This document shows, piece by piece, positions 22,085 to 34,560 of a stretch of DNA of 64,000 nt. Source of the stretch: Eucommia ulmoides. Its lineage: Eukaryota > Streptophyta > Magnoliopsida > Garryales > Eucommiaceae. Within the stretch, counting starts at the first letter, position 1. Each line of letters opens with the position of its first letter. A program made the position numbers and the translations under genes. The notes beneath the pieces are model-generated. The model did not search any database. It saw nothing but the letters and a program-made list of their open reading frames with translations, and was not told where the DNA came from. Where the stretch lies: the NCBI GenBank assembly GCA_016647705.1, contig CM028326.1:20592401-20656400 (forward strand), in the 5' to 3' direction.

Positions 22085-24121
22085 TCTAGACACCGCATTT
22101 TGTATCTCCCATGTACAACATTTCTTTAAAAAAATGAATGAAAACTAATAATTTTACCAAGTCAATTATTCATGAATTTCGAAAATGTCAAAAAATAAAA
22201 ATGGTGTCTCGATTCGAATGTTTTAAGAATTAATTTAAGCTTGAATTTTTGCGCTTGGAAATTTTGTGGCCAAAATAGAAAATTTGAAATAATAACTTAA
22301 ATTTCTAGGATTTAAGTTGATATTTCGAAAGTCCAATTAAGTCAAAAGGTTCTCCAATTAGGGCTTTCAAACTATAATTGTGTTGTTTGAGAGTTTTGGG
22401 ACTAAATTGAAAAACAAAAAAGATTAATTTTGTACCCAGAGTAAAACATTAATCTTTAAAAAGTTTAATTATTTCCAAAAAAAGTAAATTTAAAATCCCA
22501 TAATTCCAATTGGTTCCCTAACTAAGCCAATTGAGATTATTTGTCGAAATGGAAAGTTTAGGGGGACTTAATTAAAATTTTGAGCAACTTTAAAAATTAC
22601 GTCGAGAATAAACCCATTTTTTTTCATGTTTCCTAATTAAATCTTTTAAAAACAATTAATTCTTGAAAAAAATATAATCCGAGCTTCAATTGAGTGTCGG
22701 AAAGTCAAAGAAAAAACTTTGGGGTCAAAACGTAAAATTTGCAAAAGTTATTTTTGAAGGTTAATTGACCGAAATGGAAGAACATTTTTAGTATATCATG
22801 TTTTGGTCAATAAATTTCAGTTCCCAAAGATCAATTTTGAAGAAATCAAGTGAAATCAAAGAGTTTGGAAATTTTCTATTTTGACCCCAAAGTTTTGGGT
22901 ATTTTCAAAATTCATCAAATTGGCCAGCAATTTCATTTATTTTTTTCAAAAATTGGGGTATCCAATCAAGTATTGGATGACTTAATTTTTTTTATTTATT
23001 ATCAATTTAAAAAAAAAAGTAAAAAAAAAAAATAATAATAAAAAAAGTATTTTTAAGAATAATTTTGCTTCTTCCTTACCAATTTTTAAAGATGGAAAGC
23101 TTTGGATCCCCTTAATGAGTGCATGGAAGTTTTGGGAGTATTTTTAGGTCTCTCCAAAGTGGGAGACACTTTTTGGGTTGAAAATCCAAAATATACTACT
23201 TTCTAGGTGATAATTTTAAAATTTAGCAAAAGATTGGGGGTAGTTTTGTCTTTTGATTGCCAACCTCCTAGACTATAAGTACCTCCCAAATACTTCATAT
23301 GGGGAAGAGAAATGTTTTAGGGAGAATTCTTTTTAGAAGAAAAATTTGGGAGAAATCTTGTTGAATGAGAAATTTTAGAGAGAGACCGATCTTTGGAGGA
23401 GAAAAAGAAAAAGGAAGAAGAGAAGAAATTTTCCAAGCTAATGTAAGTTTGTCAACTCGCTTACTATACTTTTTATTTTCTATTTAAATGCCTTACAGAG
23501 AGGATCTAAAAAAACAACTAAGAGGATATTCGAAGGAACACTTTAAAATCGATTTATTTTCTTGTTCTGCTCATTTCCGCATTGTATTTACTTTTCTATA
23601 TTTATTTTTTTATATTCATGTATTTATTTTCATATTTTGTGTCTTTCCACCCTTTCATTTTTTTGTAATATTATTTATGCACAAAATAAATAAGTCGTTA
23701 TTATGCCGAAATTTCGGTTTGGAAAGTAGATATTTTGTGTAAACATTTATGAGCTTATGGTAAATCTAAGGAGTTGACAAATTGAGGAGGATTTTTCTAT
23801 GTATACCACCTACTTGGATAGTTCTAGGGGGGAGATCATTCTCTCGATATGTAATTTCTTTGAATTTAACATAAGTTTAAAAGATGTTAAAAAAATCAAG
23901 AAATAAAAAAACAGCATTAGATGAAAAACCTTTTTTATTCATTTGACTATTTACTTTGATTTTTATCATATTTATCAGGTGTTATATCTAATTTCAAAAG
24001 AAAAAAAAAATCAAAAGAAAAAATAAAAACTTAAGACCCTACGGTAAGGAAGTATTTTCTATACCATTGTTCTTGACTTTCCAACATGTGTGAAATTTTA
24101 AGATGGTATGCTTAGAAAGAA
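22085..24121 (+). repeat. 5' LTR copy of A
   Basis: Starts TCTAGACACCGCATTTTG (G to C in the terminal TG). AT-rich U3, an A/G-rich leader at 23300-23440 with a donor-like AAGCTAATGTAAGT, then T-rich sequence. Aligned with the 3' copy to 24121. The frames at 22850-23035 and 23488-23742 are AT-rich noise. Confidence 0.7.
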
Positions 24122-25690
24122 CTAGAAAGAGGTTGATAGTAGGAGTTAGGCCGCGCATGTTTATTCGACGGGAACGGTTTCGAAACTCACCTCACTCGGG
24201 TCATCAACCAACAATGGATGTTCCTTTCGGGGCGTCGGAGGTTTGAAGATCTGGGAACCGAGCCTTTAATAGCATGAATTAGTTGAAAGCTAGGAGCCTT
24301 ATATAGTGATCTTAAGTCTAGTCGTCGCCCGAACTTTATAGGACACTGACTCTAGGTAATGGAAGAGAACTTTGTATATTGTGTTTGGATTGATGATATT
24401 TTCTTAGAGGATCTTAGAACCAAACAAGTTTAATGTTTTCAATACCATTAAATAATCCAATTACGAATGAATTTTCGTAAGTCTCACAATGATTGTTATC
24501 GAGTCTGTAATTTTATTTCAAAGTTGTACTTTGTTGTCTCATATTGTATTGTAAAATTCCTTGAGTGATTCGATATGGTTGTAATATTATGTCAAGACTC
24601 TTGAGACAAATGGAAATTCTTTCGCTAAATAGCTATGTTGTCTTGTTAGTCATCACCGAAATTGAAAACCTCAGACTTGAATGGATCTTGGGTCTATTTT
24701 AATGCACATGTACCAATAAGTTAACCTTATCGAAATAATTTGAAGAAAATATTGGTCATCTAAGAGTGAAAAAAAAAATAGGCTACCAAAATGTTTCAAT
24801 GCTTACCTCCTAAATGAGATAAACTGACCATAAATAAAAATCACATTGACTTATATCCCCAAATAAAGTGATTCCTTCGAAGTTTCTCCAAATCAAAAAC
24901 CATAATCCAAACCATACTCAGCCAAGTGGTACCCCTGCAAAATTTTTCAAAATCAAAACCATACCCATCCCAATACCTTGAATTTCCAACCATACCCGTC
25001 TTTCCATAAGACTATTTTTTTCAATCCACCATCTCATGATGCTGTCATTTTCACACCAAGTGGCCATAAAACCTTAATCCCTTATCTTCCAAATGAATTT
25101 AGTCGATCAAGGACAGATTCTGTCAAACCTATTATGTGGAGAAACTTTAATCACTACTAAACATTGTTGGAAAACACCCTTCGATTACCAGCCAAAACAT
25201 GACTCTAAGAGTACCATTTGTGAATTTGATTTAAATATTCCTTAGTGTGTTGGGATTTATTTCTTGATAAAATTGAGGAAAATTCTAAGATCTACCTCTC
25301 CATCTAGTTAGCTTTCTGGATGGTAGAGGATTTACTTTGTAAACTGTTTGAAACTTTCAATAAATGCTATTGTGTTTTCTAAAGAACATCTCAAAATTTT
25401 AATGCTCATTTTTCAAATTTTCCAAAACTTTCTGTGTATGATTTATGCGTTGAAAATGAACTTAAGCATGATAAATATGATATCAATAATAAGAAAGTCT
25501 TTCAATTGAAAGAAAGTGATGCAAGATAACTCATCTTAACTAGAAAATGAAAATGACTCTGAAAAAGTCTATAATTGGACCCCAGGCATCTCTCGATACA
25601 GACTCCACCCCCACCAAAAAAGCACTTTCTTCAAAGCCCAATATTTTCAGTCTTCACCATTAGGATGAGGTCAGAATGAACAAAAAATAT
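24122..25690 (+). other. 5' part of A internal region
   Basis: No primer site could be identified. 24150-24350 is GC-richer; the rest is AT-rich. A Pro/Phe/His-containing frame at 24978-25160 is unrecognised and too short to support. Confidence 0.35.
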
Positions 25691-26381
25691 ATCATTCACC
25701 ATCATTAGCTAGGAATACACGCTTCTCGATAGCCAGCCAAATTCTCAAAGAGGCATCATATTTCATACGAATACCAATTTCCACTTTACCTTTTGCAAGC
25801 CATCAGAGTATTGAACCCAAAATTCAACGGTTAGGCAATCCGTCATATAGGAAAGCCATTACCCAAAAAGCCGTTATTTGAAAGGCCATCATCCAAAAAA
25901 ATCCATTCCTCAAATGACCCAAAAAACGGCTAGGCAATCATCGTAAAGCAACACCATAACCCTAGAAAAGACTTTTTCATGCCTAGAGATTTGTTCATGC
26001 AACGACTAGGCAATCTGCATAAAGTAATGCCACAACCCCAAAAAAGACACTTTCACACCCAGAGCTTTGTCCATGCAACTCTAGGAAATCCGTTATAAAG
26101 CAAAGCCATCACTTGAAAATCCATCGCCCAAAAAGCCACCACTCAAAAAACAAATCCATCCAATGGCTAAGAAATCCATCATAAAGCAAAGCCACCACCC
26201 AAAAAAAAATAAAATCTCATTTCACAGCTAGCCAATCCATCATAAAGCAATGCCACAATCCTAGAGAAGACTTTTTCGAGCCAAAAAATCTACCCAATGA
26301 CTAGGCCATCTATCATAAAGCAAAGCCATCACCCCCAAAACCTTTTGATATCAAGAGACTTGTCCAACATATAAAGATGCT

Positions 26382-26382
<1 letters not shown>
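25691..26382 (+). repeat. Diverged tandem repeat in A (CATAAAGCAAAGCCA type)
   Basis: The phrase GGCAATC-C-ATCATAAAGCAAAGCCATCACCC recurs at about 25830, 25930, 26005, 26090, 26170, 26235 and 26310, spaced roughly 70-90 bp. CCCAAAAAAGACTTT... and TTGTCCATGCAAC segments alternate with it. Strongly A/C-rich on the plus strand. Confidence 0.6.
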
Positions 26383-26429
<47 letters not shown>

Positions 26430-27060
26430 GAGAAAATTTTTAAAAAATATTAAATAAAATAAATTCCAGAAGCATCTTTATTTTAGTTAATTCAAAAAAT
26501 TTATCATGGAAAAAGGGGTCTGAATACTCTTTAGTTGAGGAGGGTCATCTTGTGACACCAATTTTGAAGAAAAATCTTGACTATTAACCAAATCGTATTT
26601 GTTATGCTTAAATCAAATCAACACAAAAAATCATATCATGTAAGAATGGATATTTGAGTAAATAAACATGAATGTTTTATGCGTATTTTTTGTAATACAA
26701 TTGCAAGAGTTGTTTGAAATACAAAGCATATAAGAGTTCTAGATCTCAAATGTTGAAATTAATCTCAATACCCAAGAAGGCCAAGCCGAGTTTGTACCAC
26801 GAAGGTCAGAGTGCACTACTCTTTTCAATCCCCTCAACGGGTCAAAAATAAAATCTCATTAAATCCAAAAGAAGTGAAAGGCCCCAAATTGCGAGCATAG
26901 CCTAAGAAATGAAAAATGAAAAAAAAAAATTGTCGATCACTTAAGGATGACCAATATTTTCTTCAAAAAAAAAAAAAAAAAGTGTCAATGTTTGTCTGTG
27001 TATAATTCTTGCATAGGTCAGTTGTCTTCTTACCTTTTGATGAGTATCTTCATAAGTGTT
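26383..27060 (+). other. Poly(A) tract and noncoding DNA of A
   Basis: An A run at 26384-26421 is followed by AT-rich noncoding sequence. 26770-26890 has phrases (GTACCACGAAGGTCAGAGTGC) not assigned to any gene. Confidence 0.4.
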
Positions 27061-27560
27061 TGTGTTCTTTCCTGAAAGGGACATTAAGCAAACTATGCTT
27101 GACCTGATCTCTAGTGTAATGCTGATGTACGTAGGCAACTTTTTAAGGTTCGGTCATCCAGGTGTGAAATTCCATTGATTCCTCATTCACATCGAGTGAA
27201 CTACTCTTAACCTAATCCTAGGTATAATGCTGAGGTACGCAGGCAACCTTTTAAGTTCTGACCATCCAAGTGTGACATTCCATTAATTCCTCATATCATG
27301 CTAAGGTGCATAGGAAAATTATCAAGGTTCGATCATTCTAGTCCTAGCCACAGCCGTAGACTGGGGCACATTTTATATATTTGATCTGTCATTGTTGCCT
27401 TAGCCATAGGCTAGGGTACATTATGTGGTTCCAGCCCATCTCTGACTTTAGAGAATTTGTGCTTGATAGCCTCAATCGCAGACTAAGAAATATTTTATAC
27501 TTTAACCTATTATACTTTGCCCTATCATCCACCCCCAGCCATAGGTTGGGGTTTACTTTA
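27061..27560 (+). repeat. Repeated Tat 3' UTR blocks
   Basis: ACGTAGGCAAC and GGTTCGGTCATCCA-type phrases recur at about 27128, 27238 and 27308, and again at 30185. Next come units with AGCCGTAGACTGGGGCACATT (27350, 27405, 27470, 27540). The first phrase is a recognised mark of Tat/Ogre 3' UTRs; here it has been multiplied. Confidence 0.6.
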
Positions 27561-28710
27561 CCTTTTTATACTCTACCACAGTCCAGGAGGTATGTTGATT
27601 TTTTTTCGCATCAGTCCTTCTCTACCACAAGCCTGAAGGTATGTTGATTTTGTTTCTCATTAATCATCTTTTGCCACATGCCAGGGGGTATATTGATTTC
27701 ATTTTGCGTTAGTCCTTCTCTGCCACAAGCGAAGAGGTATGTTGATTACATTTCGTGCCAGTCCTCCTCCGCCACAAGCCAGGAGGTATGTTAATTTTAC
27801 TTATGTTAGTCCGGCCCTAGACCACGAGGTATGTTGATTTTATCTTGTGTTATTCCTCTTCTGCCCCAGGCCGAGAGGTAAATTAGTTTCGTTTCGTGTC
27901 AATTTTCCCCTGCCTCAAGCTAGGAGGTACATTGATTTTGTCTTGTGTTAGTCTTCTTCTGCCCCAGGTCAAGAGGTATGTTAGTTTTGTTTCGTTTCAA
28001 TCCTCCCCTGCCCTAAGCCAAGAGGTACATTGATTTCATCTTTATATTACTCATTCTTACCACAAGCCACGGGTACTACTCCTCCCTACCATAAGTCTAG
28101 GGGTATGTTGATTTTATTTTTATATCACTTCACTCTACTATAGGCCGGGGGTACCACTCCTTCCAACTACACGTCAGGGAGTATTTTAACTTTCATGTCG
28201 AGTCAACTCCTACCTACCACAAGTCGGGGGGTATATTTACTTTCATGTCGAGTTAACTCCTACCTACCACAGGTCGGGGGGTATGTTTACTTTCATATTG
28301 AGTCAGTCCTCTATAGCCACAGGCAGGGGGTATCATTCTTCCCTACCACAGGTCAGGGGGTATGTTTACCTTTTGTCTTGGATCACTTCCTCACTACAGG
28401 TCAGGGGGTATGTTTACTTTAATTTCGAGTCCACTTTAACCTACCGTAGGTCGGGGAGAATGTTTACTTTTTGTCTTGTATCACTCATCACAACCACCAG
28501 TCGAGGGGTATGTTTACTTTTTTTTTATCTTGTATCACTCCTCCCTACCACAGGTTTAGAGGTATGTTTACTTTCATGTCGAGTCAGTCTTGTGCAGCCA
28601 CAAGTCTGGGTCTCAACCACAAGCTGGGTGGTATGTTTACTTTCATGTCGTGTCCAGTCCTTTGTGGCCACTAGCCGAGAAGTATTACTCCTCCTTACCT
28701 GGGGTACATT
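27561..28710 (+). repeat. Tandem array, unit about 50-70 bp (CCACAGGTCGGGGGGTATG)
   Basis: About twenty diverged units on the theme CTACCACAGG-TCGGGGGGTATGTT followed by GATTTTATTTCGTGTC or TACTTTCATGTCGAGTC. Neighbouring units near 28213 and 28263 are about 50 bp apart; earlier ones are closer to 60-65. Homogeneity rises toward 28200-28650. The frames here (28195-28777) are repeat translations. Confidence 0.75.
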
Positions 28711-30130
28711 TATATTTATTTCATTTTGCATTTGCCTTTCTATGATGGCCTTTCATTTTGCATTTGTCTTTCTGTGATGGCTTTTTCTTTACATCCTGTC
28801 TTTCCGTGTTGTCTTTTCATTTTTGGATTTGCCTCTTCATGATGGCTCACACATTTTACATTATCTCTCTACGATGGCTTCTTATTTTTCATTCGCCTCT
28901 CCCTGATAGCTCATATATTCTGCATTGTCTCTCCATAATGGCTCATACATTTTGCATTGTCTTTCTATGATGGATTTCTATTTTGTATTTGTCTCTACTT
29001 GATGGCCTTTTACTTTACATTTAGTCTCTCCGTGATGAATTTTTATTTTGCTTTACCTCTCTATGATAGATTTCTTTTTTGCATTCGCCTTTCTGAGATG
29101 GCTTTTTACTTTAAATATAGCATCTCCATGATGGCTTGTCATTTTACATTCTACTTCTCTGTGATGGTTTTTTTATTTTATATTTACCTCTCCATGATGA
29201 CCCTTTATTTTGCATTTGCTTATTTGTGATGGCCATTATTTTGCATTCTGTCTCTCTGTGAGTGTCATATATCTTGCATCTTCGTGAGTGTCATATATCT
29301 TGCATCTTCGTGATGGCTCTTTATTTTGCATTTTGCCTCTCTATGATGGCTATATATCTTGCATTTTCCTCTCTGTGAGTGCCATATATCTTGCATCTTG
29401 CCTTTCTGTGATGGTCTTTCTTATTTTGCATTTTGTCTCTCCATGATGGCCTTTTCATTTTACAATATATCTCTTATTGATGGCCTTTTATTTTGTATTT
29501 TGCTTTTCCGTAATGGCTTTTTATTTTTCTTTCTGACTCTCTATGATGGCTTTTTTATGTTACATTTGTCTTTCCATGATGGCCTTTCATTTTGTATTTT
29601 TACTTTCCTTGATGGCCTTTTCATTTTGAATTTTGCTTCTTCATGATAGCCTTTTATTTTGTATTTTGTCTCTCCGTGATGACTTTTCATTTTGCGTTAT
29701 GTCTCTCCGTGATGGCCCTTTTATTTTGCATTTTACCTCTTTATGAGTGCCATATATCTTGCATTCGTCTCTCCATGAAGGCTTTTTATTTTGTATTTTG
29801 CCTCTCCTTGAGTTCCATTTGTTTTGCATTTGCCTCTCCGGGATGACCTTTCATTTCGCATTTGTCTCTCCATGAGTGCTTATATATGTTGCATTTGCAT
29901 TACCATGATGACCCTTTATTTTGTATTACCTCTTTGTGAATACTCATATATTTTGCACTGCTTCTCTATGATAGACTTTTGTTTTATATTTGCCTCTTCA
30001 TGAGTACTCATATATTTTGTATTGTCTCTCCGTGATGGCCTTTTATTTTGCATTGCCTTTCCGTGAGCACCTATATATTTTGCATATTATATTCGTGAGT
30101 ACCTTCTATCCGTGCCTTCGTTTCTCGCCT
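28711..30130 (+). repeat. Tandem array, unit about 33-37 bp (CTCTCCGTGATGGCC)
   Basis: About forty diverged units of CTCTCCGTGATGG-CCTTTTATTTTGCATTTGC. A variant with GAGTGCCATATATCTTGC is interspersed at 29255-29400 and 29745-30100. Translation gives repetitive Phe/Leu/Cys-rich frames on both strands; these are not genes. Confidence 0.8.
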
Positions 30131-30413
30131 CTCCAGGGGCATATATCAAACTACGTATAACCTGATCTTTGGTGTCCCTAAGGTACGTAGGCAACCCACA
30201 TGGGTTTGGTCATATCTATGTCCAGATTTTGCATAGTCTTAATAAGATGGGTCTATCCCTAAGTAAGTTTTCTTCCAAGCATACATTACCCCAATTGTAG
30301 ACGGGGGCACATTTTATAAAAATTTATTCATCACCATCCAACATTGCATTCACTAGAACGACCGAACAAAATGGTGTATGTCTCATATCTTTGTCATTGC
30401 GAGTAAACTCATA
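30131..30413 (+). other. 3' UTR block of A
   Basis: CCTGATCTTTGG, GGTACGTAGGCAACCCACATGG, then CAATTGTAGACGGGGGCAC near 30295, are conserved Tat/Ogre 3' UTR phrases leading to the polypurine tract. Confidence 0.6.
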
Positions 30414-30430
30414 AGACAAAGAAGGGCAGT
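30414..30430 (+). other. Polypurine tract of A
   Basis: AGACAAAGAAGGGCAGT directly before TGTAGACACC, the LTR start. Confidence 0.65.
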
Positions 30431-33135
30431 TGTAGACACCGTATTTTATCTCGCCCAGGCACAACATTTCTTAAAAAAAATAAAAAAAAAATAATGATTT
30501 TACCAAGTCATTTATTCATGAATTTCAAAAATGTCAAAAAATAAAAATGAAGTCTCGTTTGTAAGCTAAATAGGAAATAAATAATAACTTAAATTTCTAA
30601 TATTTAAGTTAATATTTTAAAAGCTAAATTAAGTCAAATGGTTCTCCAATTAGGGTTTTTTAACCATAATTGCGTCTTTTGAGAGTTTTGGAACAAAATT
30701 GAAAAAAAAAAAAAAAAAGATTAATTTTGGACCCATAGTTCAACATTAATCTTTGTAAAGTTTAATTTATTTCCAAAACAAGTAAAATTCAAGTCCCATA
30801 ATTTCAATTGAGTCCTTAAGGTGGTGTTTGGTTAGTGTTTCCACTTTTCTCAACCCAACTGGGATGGTTTGGATTGGGTTGGGTTAGGTTGAGTTGAGTA
30901 TTTTGTTTCCTTCTGGAAACAAAATTGCATTTCATAACAACAACAAAAAAATTGTACTGCGAACAGAATCGCATTTAGTAAAATCCAAACCATCCCAGTT
31001 GATTTCAGCCAAAATCCCCAAATCCACAAATTTAGCCAAAATCCCCAAATCAAAAACTAACCCTAGAATTGATTTTATGAAAATTAGCCAAAAATTTTAG
31101 AACGAAATTGAAATCGAAATCACAATTCAGAATGAAATCGAAATCAAAATTTAGTAACGGAATCGAAATCAAAATCGAAACCCAAAACTAAATTCAAGCA
31201 CCAAACCCTAAATCGATTTAAGTAATGAAATCAAAATCAAAATCGATTTTGTCATTTTGAAACCCTAAACCTCTTCGATCATGATCATCGAAACCCTAAA
31301 CCTGTTCGATCTCTTCGAAGATTATGGCGATTTTGATCTTCTAGAATATGATGGAGACAATGGCGAGGACAGTGAACCCGAGGAGTAGAGAGAAGACGAA
31401 CGGAAAAACAGAAAAATAAAAATTGAGCTCAATAGAAGTTGAACAGTGGATCTCATTAACATTTCATAAAATTCCCAGTGTGTCCTCATTTTTGGGTTCA
31501 GTTTTTTGGGCACAAAATAAAAATAAAAATAAAATGTCTCATTTCTTTAGTTTTTCAATAATCAATTCCCATTTTTTTTTGTTGGGTTGGGTTGGGTTTT
31601 GTGTTTGCCAAATGCGTTGCCAAAAATCAATCTCATAATTTTTGGGTTGGGTTGGAAACACTAACCAAACGGGCCTAAGCAAGCCAATTGAGATGATTTA
31701 TCGAATTGAAAAATTTAAGGGGACTTAATTGAAATTTTGAAAAACTTTAAAATTACGTCCAGAATGAACCAATTTGTGTTTCAAATTTTAGTAATTAAAT
31801 CTTTCAAAAAAAATTAATTCTTGAAAAAATCGAATTAGAGCTTCAATTAAGTGTCAGAAAGTCAAAGAAAAACTTCAGAGTCAAAATATAAAATTTACAA
31901 AAGTTATTTTTGAGGTTAATTGATTGAAATGGAATAAATTTTCAAGATTGTATCATGTTTTAGTAAATAAATTTCGGTCCCAAAGTTCAATTTTGTAGGA
32001 ATCAAGTGAAATCAAAGAGTTTTGAAAAATTCTATTTTGACCCCATTGTTTTGGGTATTTTCAAAATTCATCATATTTGCAAGTAATTTCAATTTTTTTT
32101 CACAAATTGAGGTATCCAATGAAAGTATTTTATGACTTAATTTTGTTTATTTATTATCAATTTTAGAAAAAAAATAAAAATTTTAAAAAATATATATTTT
32201 TAAGAATAGTTTTGCTTCTTCCCTACCAATTTTGAAAGAAGGCAAGCTTTGGATCCCCTTGAGGAGTGCATGGAATTTTTGGGAGTATTTATTGGCATCC
32301 CCAAAGTGGGAGGCATCTTTTGGGTTGGAAATCCAAAATATACTACTTTCTAGGTGGTAATTTTGAAATTTAGCAAAAGATTGGGGGGTAATTTTGTCTT
32401 TTGATTCCCAACCTCCTAGCCCCTAAATACCCTCTCCCCCCTAATACTTCATAAGGGGAAGAGAAAGTTTTGGGAAGAATTCTTATTAGAAGAGAAAAAT
32501 TTGGGAGAAATCTTCTTGAAGGAGAAAATTGTCTAAGCCAAGGTAAGTTTCTCAACTGGCTTACTACACTTTTATTTTCTATTTAAACCGCTTAAAGGGA
32601 GGACCTCAAATTGGAAAACAAACTAAGAGGAAGTTCCAAGGAACACTATAAAATTGGTTAATTTTCCTGTATTTATTTTCTAGTTTTGCGCATTTTCGCG
32701 CTTTTATTTCAATATTTACTTTCCTATATTTAATTTTATCTTCCTGTATTTATTTTCATGTTCTACGCCTTTTCATGCTTTCATTTTTTTTAATCTTATT
32801 TATGCACTAAAAAAATAAGTCTTTATTATGCTCAAATTTCGGTTTGGAAAGTAGATATTTTGTTTAAACTTTTATAAACATATGGTAAATTTAATGAGTT
32901 GACAAATTGAGGAGAAAATCTCCATGTATACCACCTACTTGGACAGTTCTAGGAGGGAGATCATCACCTCCATTTGTAATTTCATTGAATTAAACATAAG
33001 TTTAAAAGAGGTTAAAAAAAAAAAAAAAAAAAAAAAAAACAGCATTAGATGAGAAAAAAAATTATTTATTTATTTGTGTTTCTACTTTTATTTTTATCAT
33101 ATTTATATGTTATTATTATATCTAATTTCAACAGG

Positions 33136-33168
<33 letters not shown>

Positions 33169-33317
33169 CAACAACCAAAAAACAAAAAAAGAATCAAAAT
33201 AAAAAATAAAATAACAAATAAAAACTTAAGACTCTATGGGAATGGAGTGTTTTCTATACCCTTATTCTTGATTTTTCAACATGTGTGAAATTTTAAGACG
33301 GTGGGTTTAGAAAGACA
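30431..33317 (+). repeat. 3' LTR copy of A (with nested insertion)
   Basis: TGTAGACACCGTATTTTATC onward aligns with 22085-24121, interrupted only by the 856-bp insertion at 30820-31675. Poly(A) runs at 33010-33038 and 33136-33164 are longer than in the other copy. Homology ends at GGTTTAGAAAGA (33317). Confidence 0.7.
30820..31675. mobile_element. PIF/Harbinger-like non-autonomous DNA element
   Basis: Terminal inverted repeats: GGTGGTGTTTGGTTAGTGTTT at the left and, inverted at the right, GGCCCGTTTGGTTAGTGTTT. TAA flanks both ends (30817-30819, 31676-31678). The corresponding place in the other LTR copy (about 22534) is an empty site with a single TAA. TIR sequence and a 3-bp TAA/TTA duplication fit PIF/Harbinger (Tourist-like) elements. 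There is no transposase; the inside holds GAAATCGAAATC-type short repeats and TTGGGTTGGG motifs. Confidence 0.8.
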
Positions 33318-33367
33318 CTTCCCTTAAATACATCTCAAGTTAGGTTAAGTTGGCAAAAAAAAAAATA

Positions 33368-33430
<63 letters not shown>

Positions 33431-33590
33431 AAGATTTTTTTTTTATTTGTTCTTTTCTCTCTCCTCATTTAATTTGTTTTTGAAAAGGTTATTTTTCAAA
33501 CATTTTTTAAAACATTCTTAGAGAAAAATCATTTTTGTAAAAAAAAAATAAAAAAAATCAATGGACATTTATACCCCTATATATATACAT
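33318..33590. repeat. TA microsatellite and AT-rich DNA
   Basis: A (TA)n run of about 28 units at 33370-33424 between A/T-rich segments. ACACTTCCCTTAAATAC at 33318 may be further LTR A sequence not shared with the 5' copy. Confidence 0.6.
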
Positions 33591-34560
33591 GATCATAACC
33601 TTAATCCTCTCATTTTCACCAAACCCTAATTTTTCCTAATCATCTCTCTCAATACTGAACGACTGCCACCCTCGAACGTCTCCTCTCTCTCAATCACCGA
33701 ACAACTCTTCTCGTCGACCACCGCTGGTGTATTCGACTGCCATCGCCAATGCCACCAACGACTGCCACCGTCAAACGACTCATCTCTCTCTCTCAATACT
33801 GAATAACTATTGCCAACCACAGTCGCACCTGCCGAACATTAGACGAAGAGGATGAATGGACGAACGTCATCGTGCTCGCAACCTCTCTCATCGCCGTTGT
33901 GCTCTGGTCCTCAGATCTGCTGAATATTTGATAGTGAATATAAATATCCTCGCGACGGCAATAACGATGAACAAACAATGAAGAACAATGAGATTTTTCA
34001 AATCTGGAAATTTCTAGATTTATGTAAATATTTTCAGTCAAGTGATTTGTTGAGTTGATTTTGTTTCTATGTAAATATTCAGATCGCAATGAATGTGTTA
34101 TATGAAGTTTTTTCTTGATTATTTTGTTTTCACATTCAAGATCTATGAATTTTCATGTAATGTTTTGTTGATTTATGTGGAGTTTTTGTTTATTCATGTG
34201 AATGATTTTTGTAGATTTTGTTTTTGGTCTATAAATATTTATATGATGTATTTTCTACGTGAATGTTTGTATATATCTGAAGTTTTTGTTAATTATTTTT
34301 GTGTTCAGATTCAAGATCTATGAATGTTCATGTATTTTGTTTCTCCATTTCCAAATCTAAAAAATTCTAGATCTGGAATTTTTCAGAATGTTCATGTTGA
34401 TTTGTTCGGCATTCTCAGATCTAGTTTCTTTCTCTCCATTTTCCAGATCGGAAAAAATTCTAGATCTGAAATTTATTTTGAATTTCGATCAATCGTGAAT
34501 TTATTCAAACAAATTTGTTCTCAAATCTCCATTTTCCACAAAACATGAACATTAACAAAT
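33591..34560 (+). other. Promoter/leader-like transposon segment
   Basis: TATATATACATG near 33580, an AACCCTAA motif, then CT-rich leader with a duplicated phrase (CATCTCTCTCTCAATACTGAA at 33640 and 33783) and CG-rich codon-like triplets. From 34130 on, TTCAAGATCTATGAA and TTCTAGATCTG phrases recur. It resembles in style the minus-strand segment at 58900-59390. No supported ORF. Confidence 0.3.

Larger units (their letters stand above)
22085..33317 (+). mobile_element. Tat/Ogre-like LTR element A, non-autonomous
   Basis: Two direct LTR copies (22085-24121 and 30431-33317), beginning T[C/G]TAGACACCG, flank about 6.3 kb with no gag, PR, RT or IN that I can recognise. The polypurine tract at 30414 and the 3' UTR phrase GGTACGTAGGCAACCC near 30185 are typical of the Tat/Ogre lineage and give plus orientation. 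The internal region is mostly tandem arrays. The LTR homology stops at 24121 and 33317. The true right end may lie farther right (see 35590-35815), so the boundary is provisional. Confidence 0.65.

Noticed and set aside
28195-29846. Several 60-164 aa Phe/Leu/Cys-rich frames that look like membrane proteins
   Set aside because: They are translations of the tandem arrays at 27561-30130; the hydrophobic pattern follows the TTTTATTTTGC monomer, and frames occur on both strands.
27561-30130. CRISPR-like regular repeats
   Set aside because: The repeats are adjacent, diverged and without unique spacers, in a plant retrotransposon; this is minisatellite structure.
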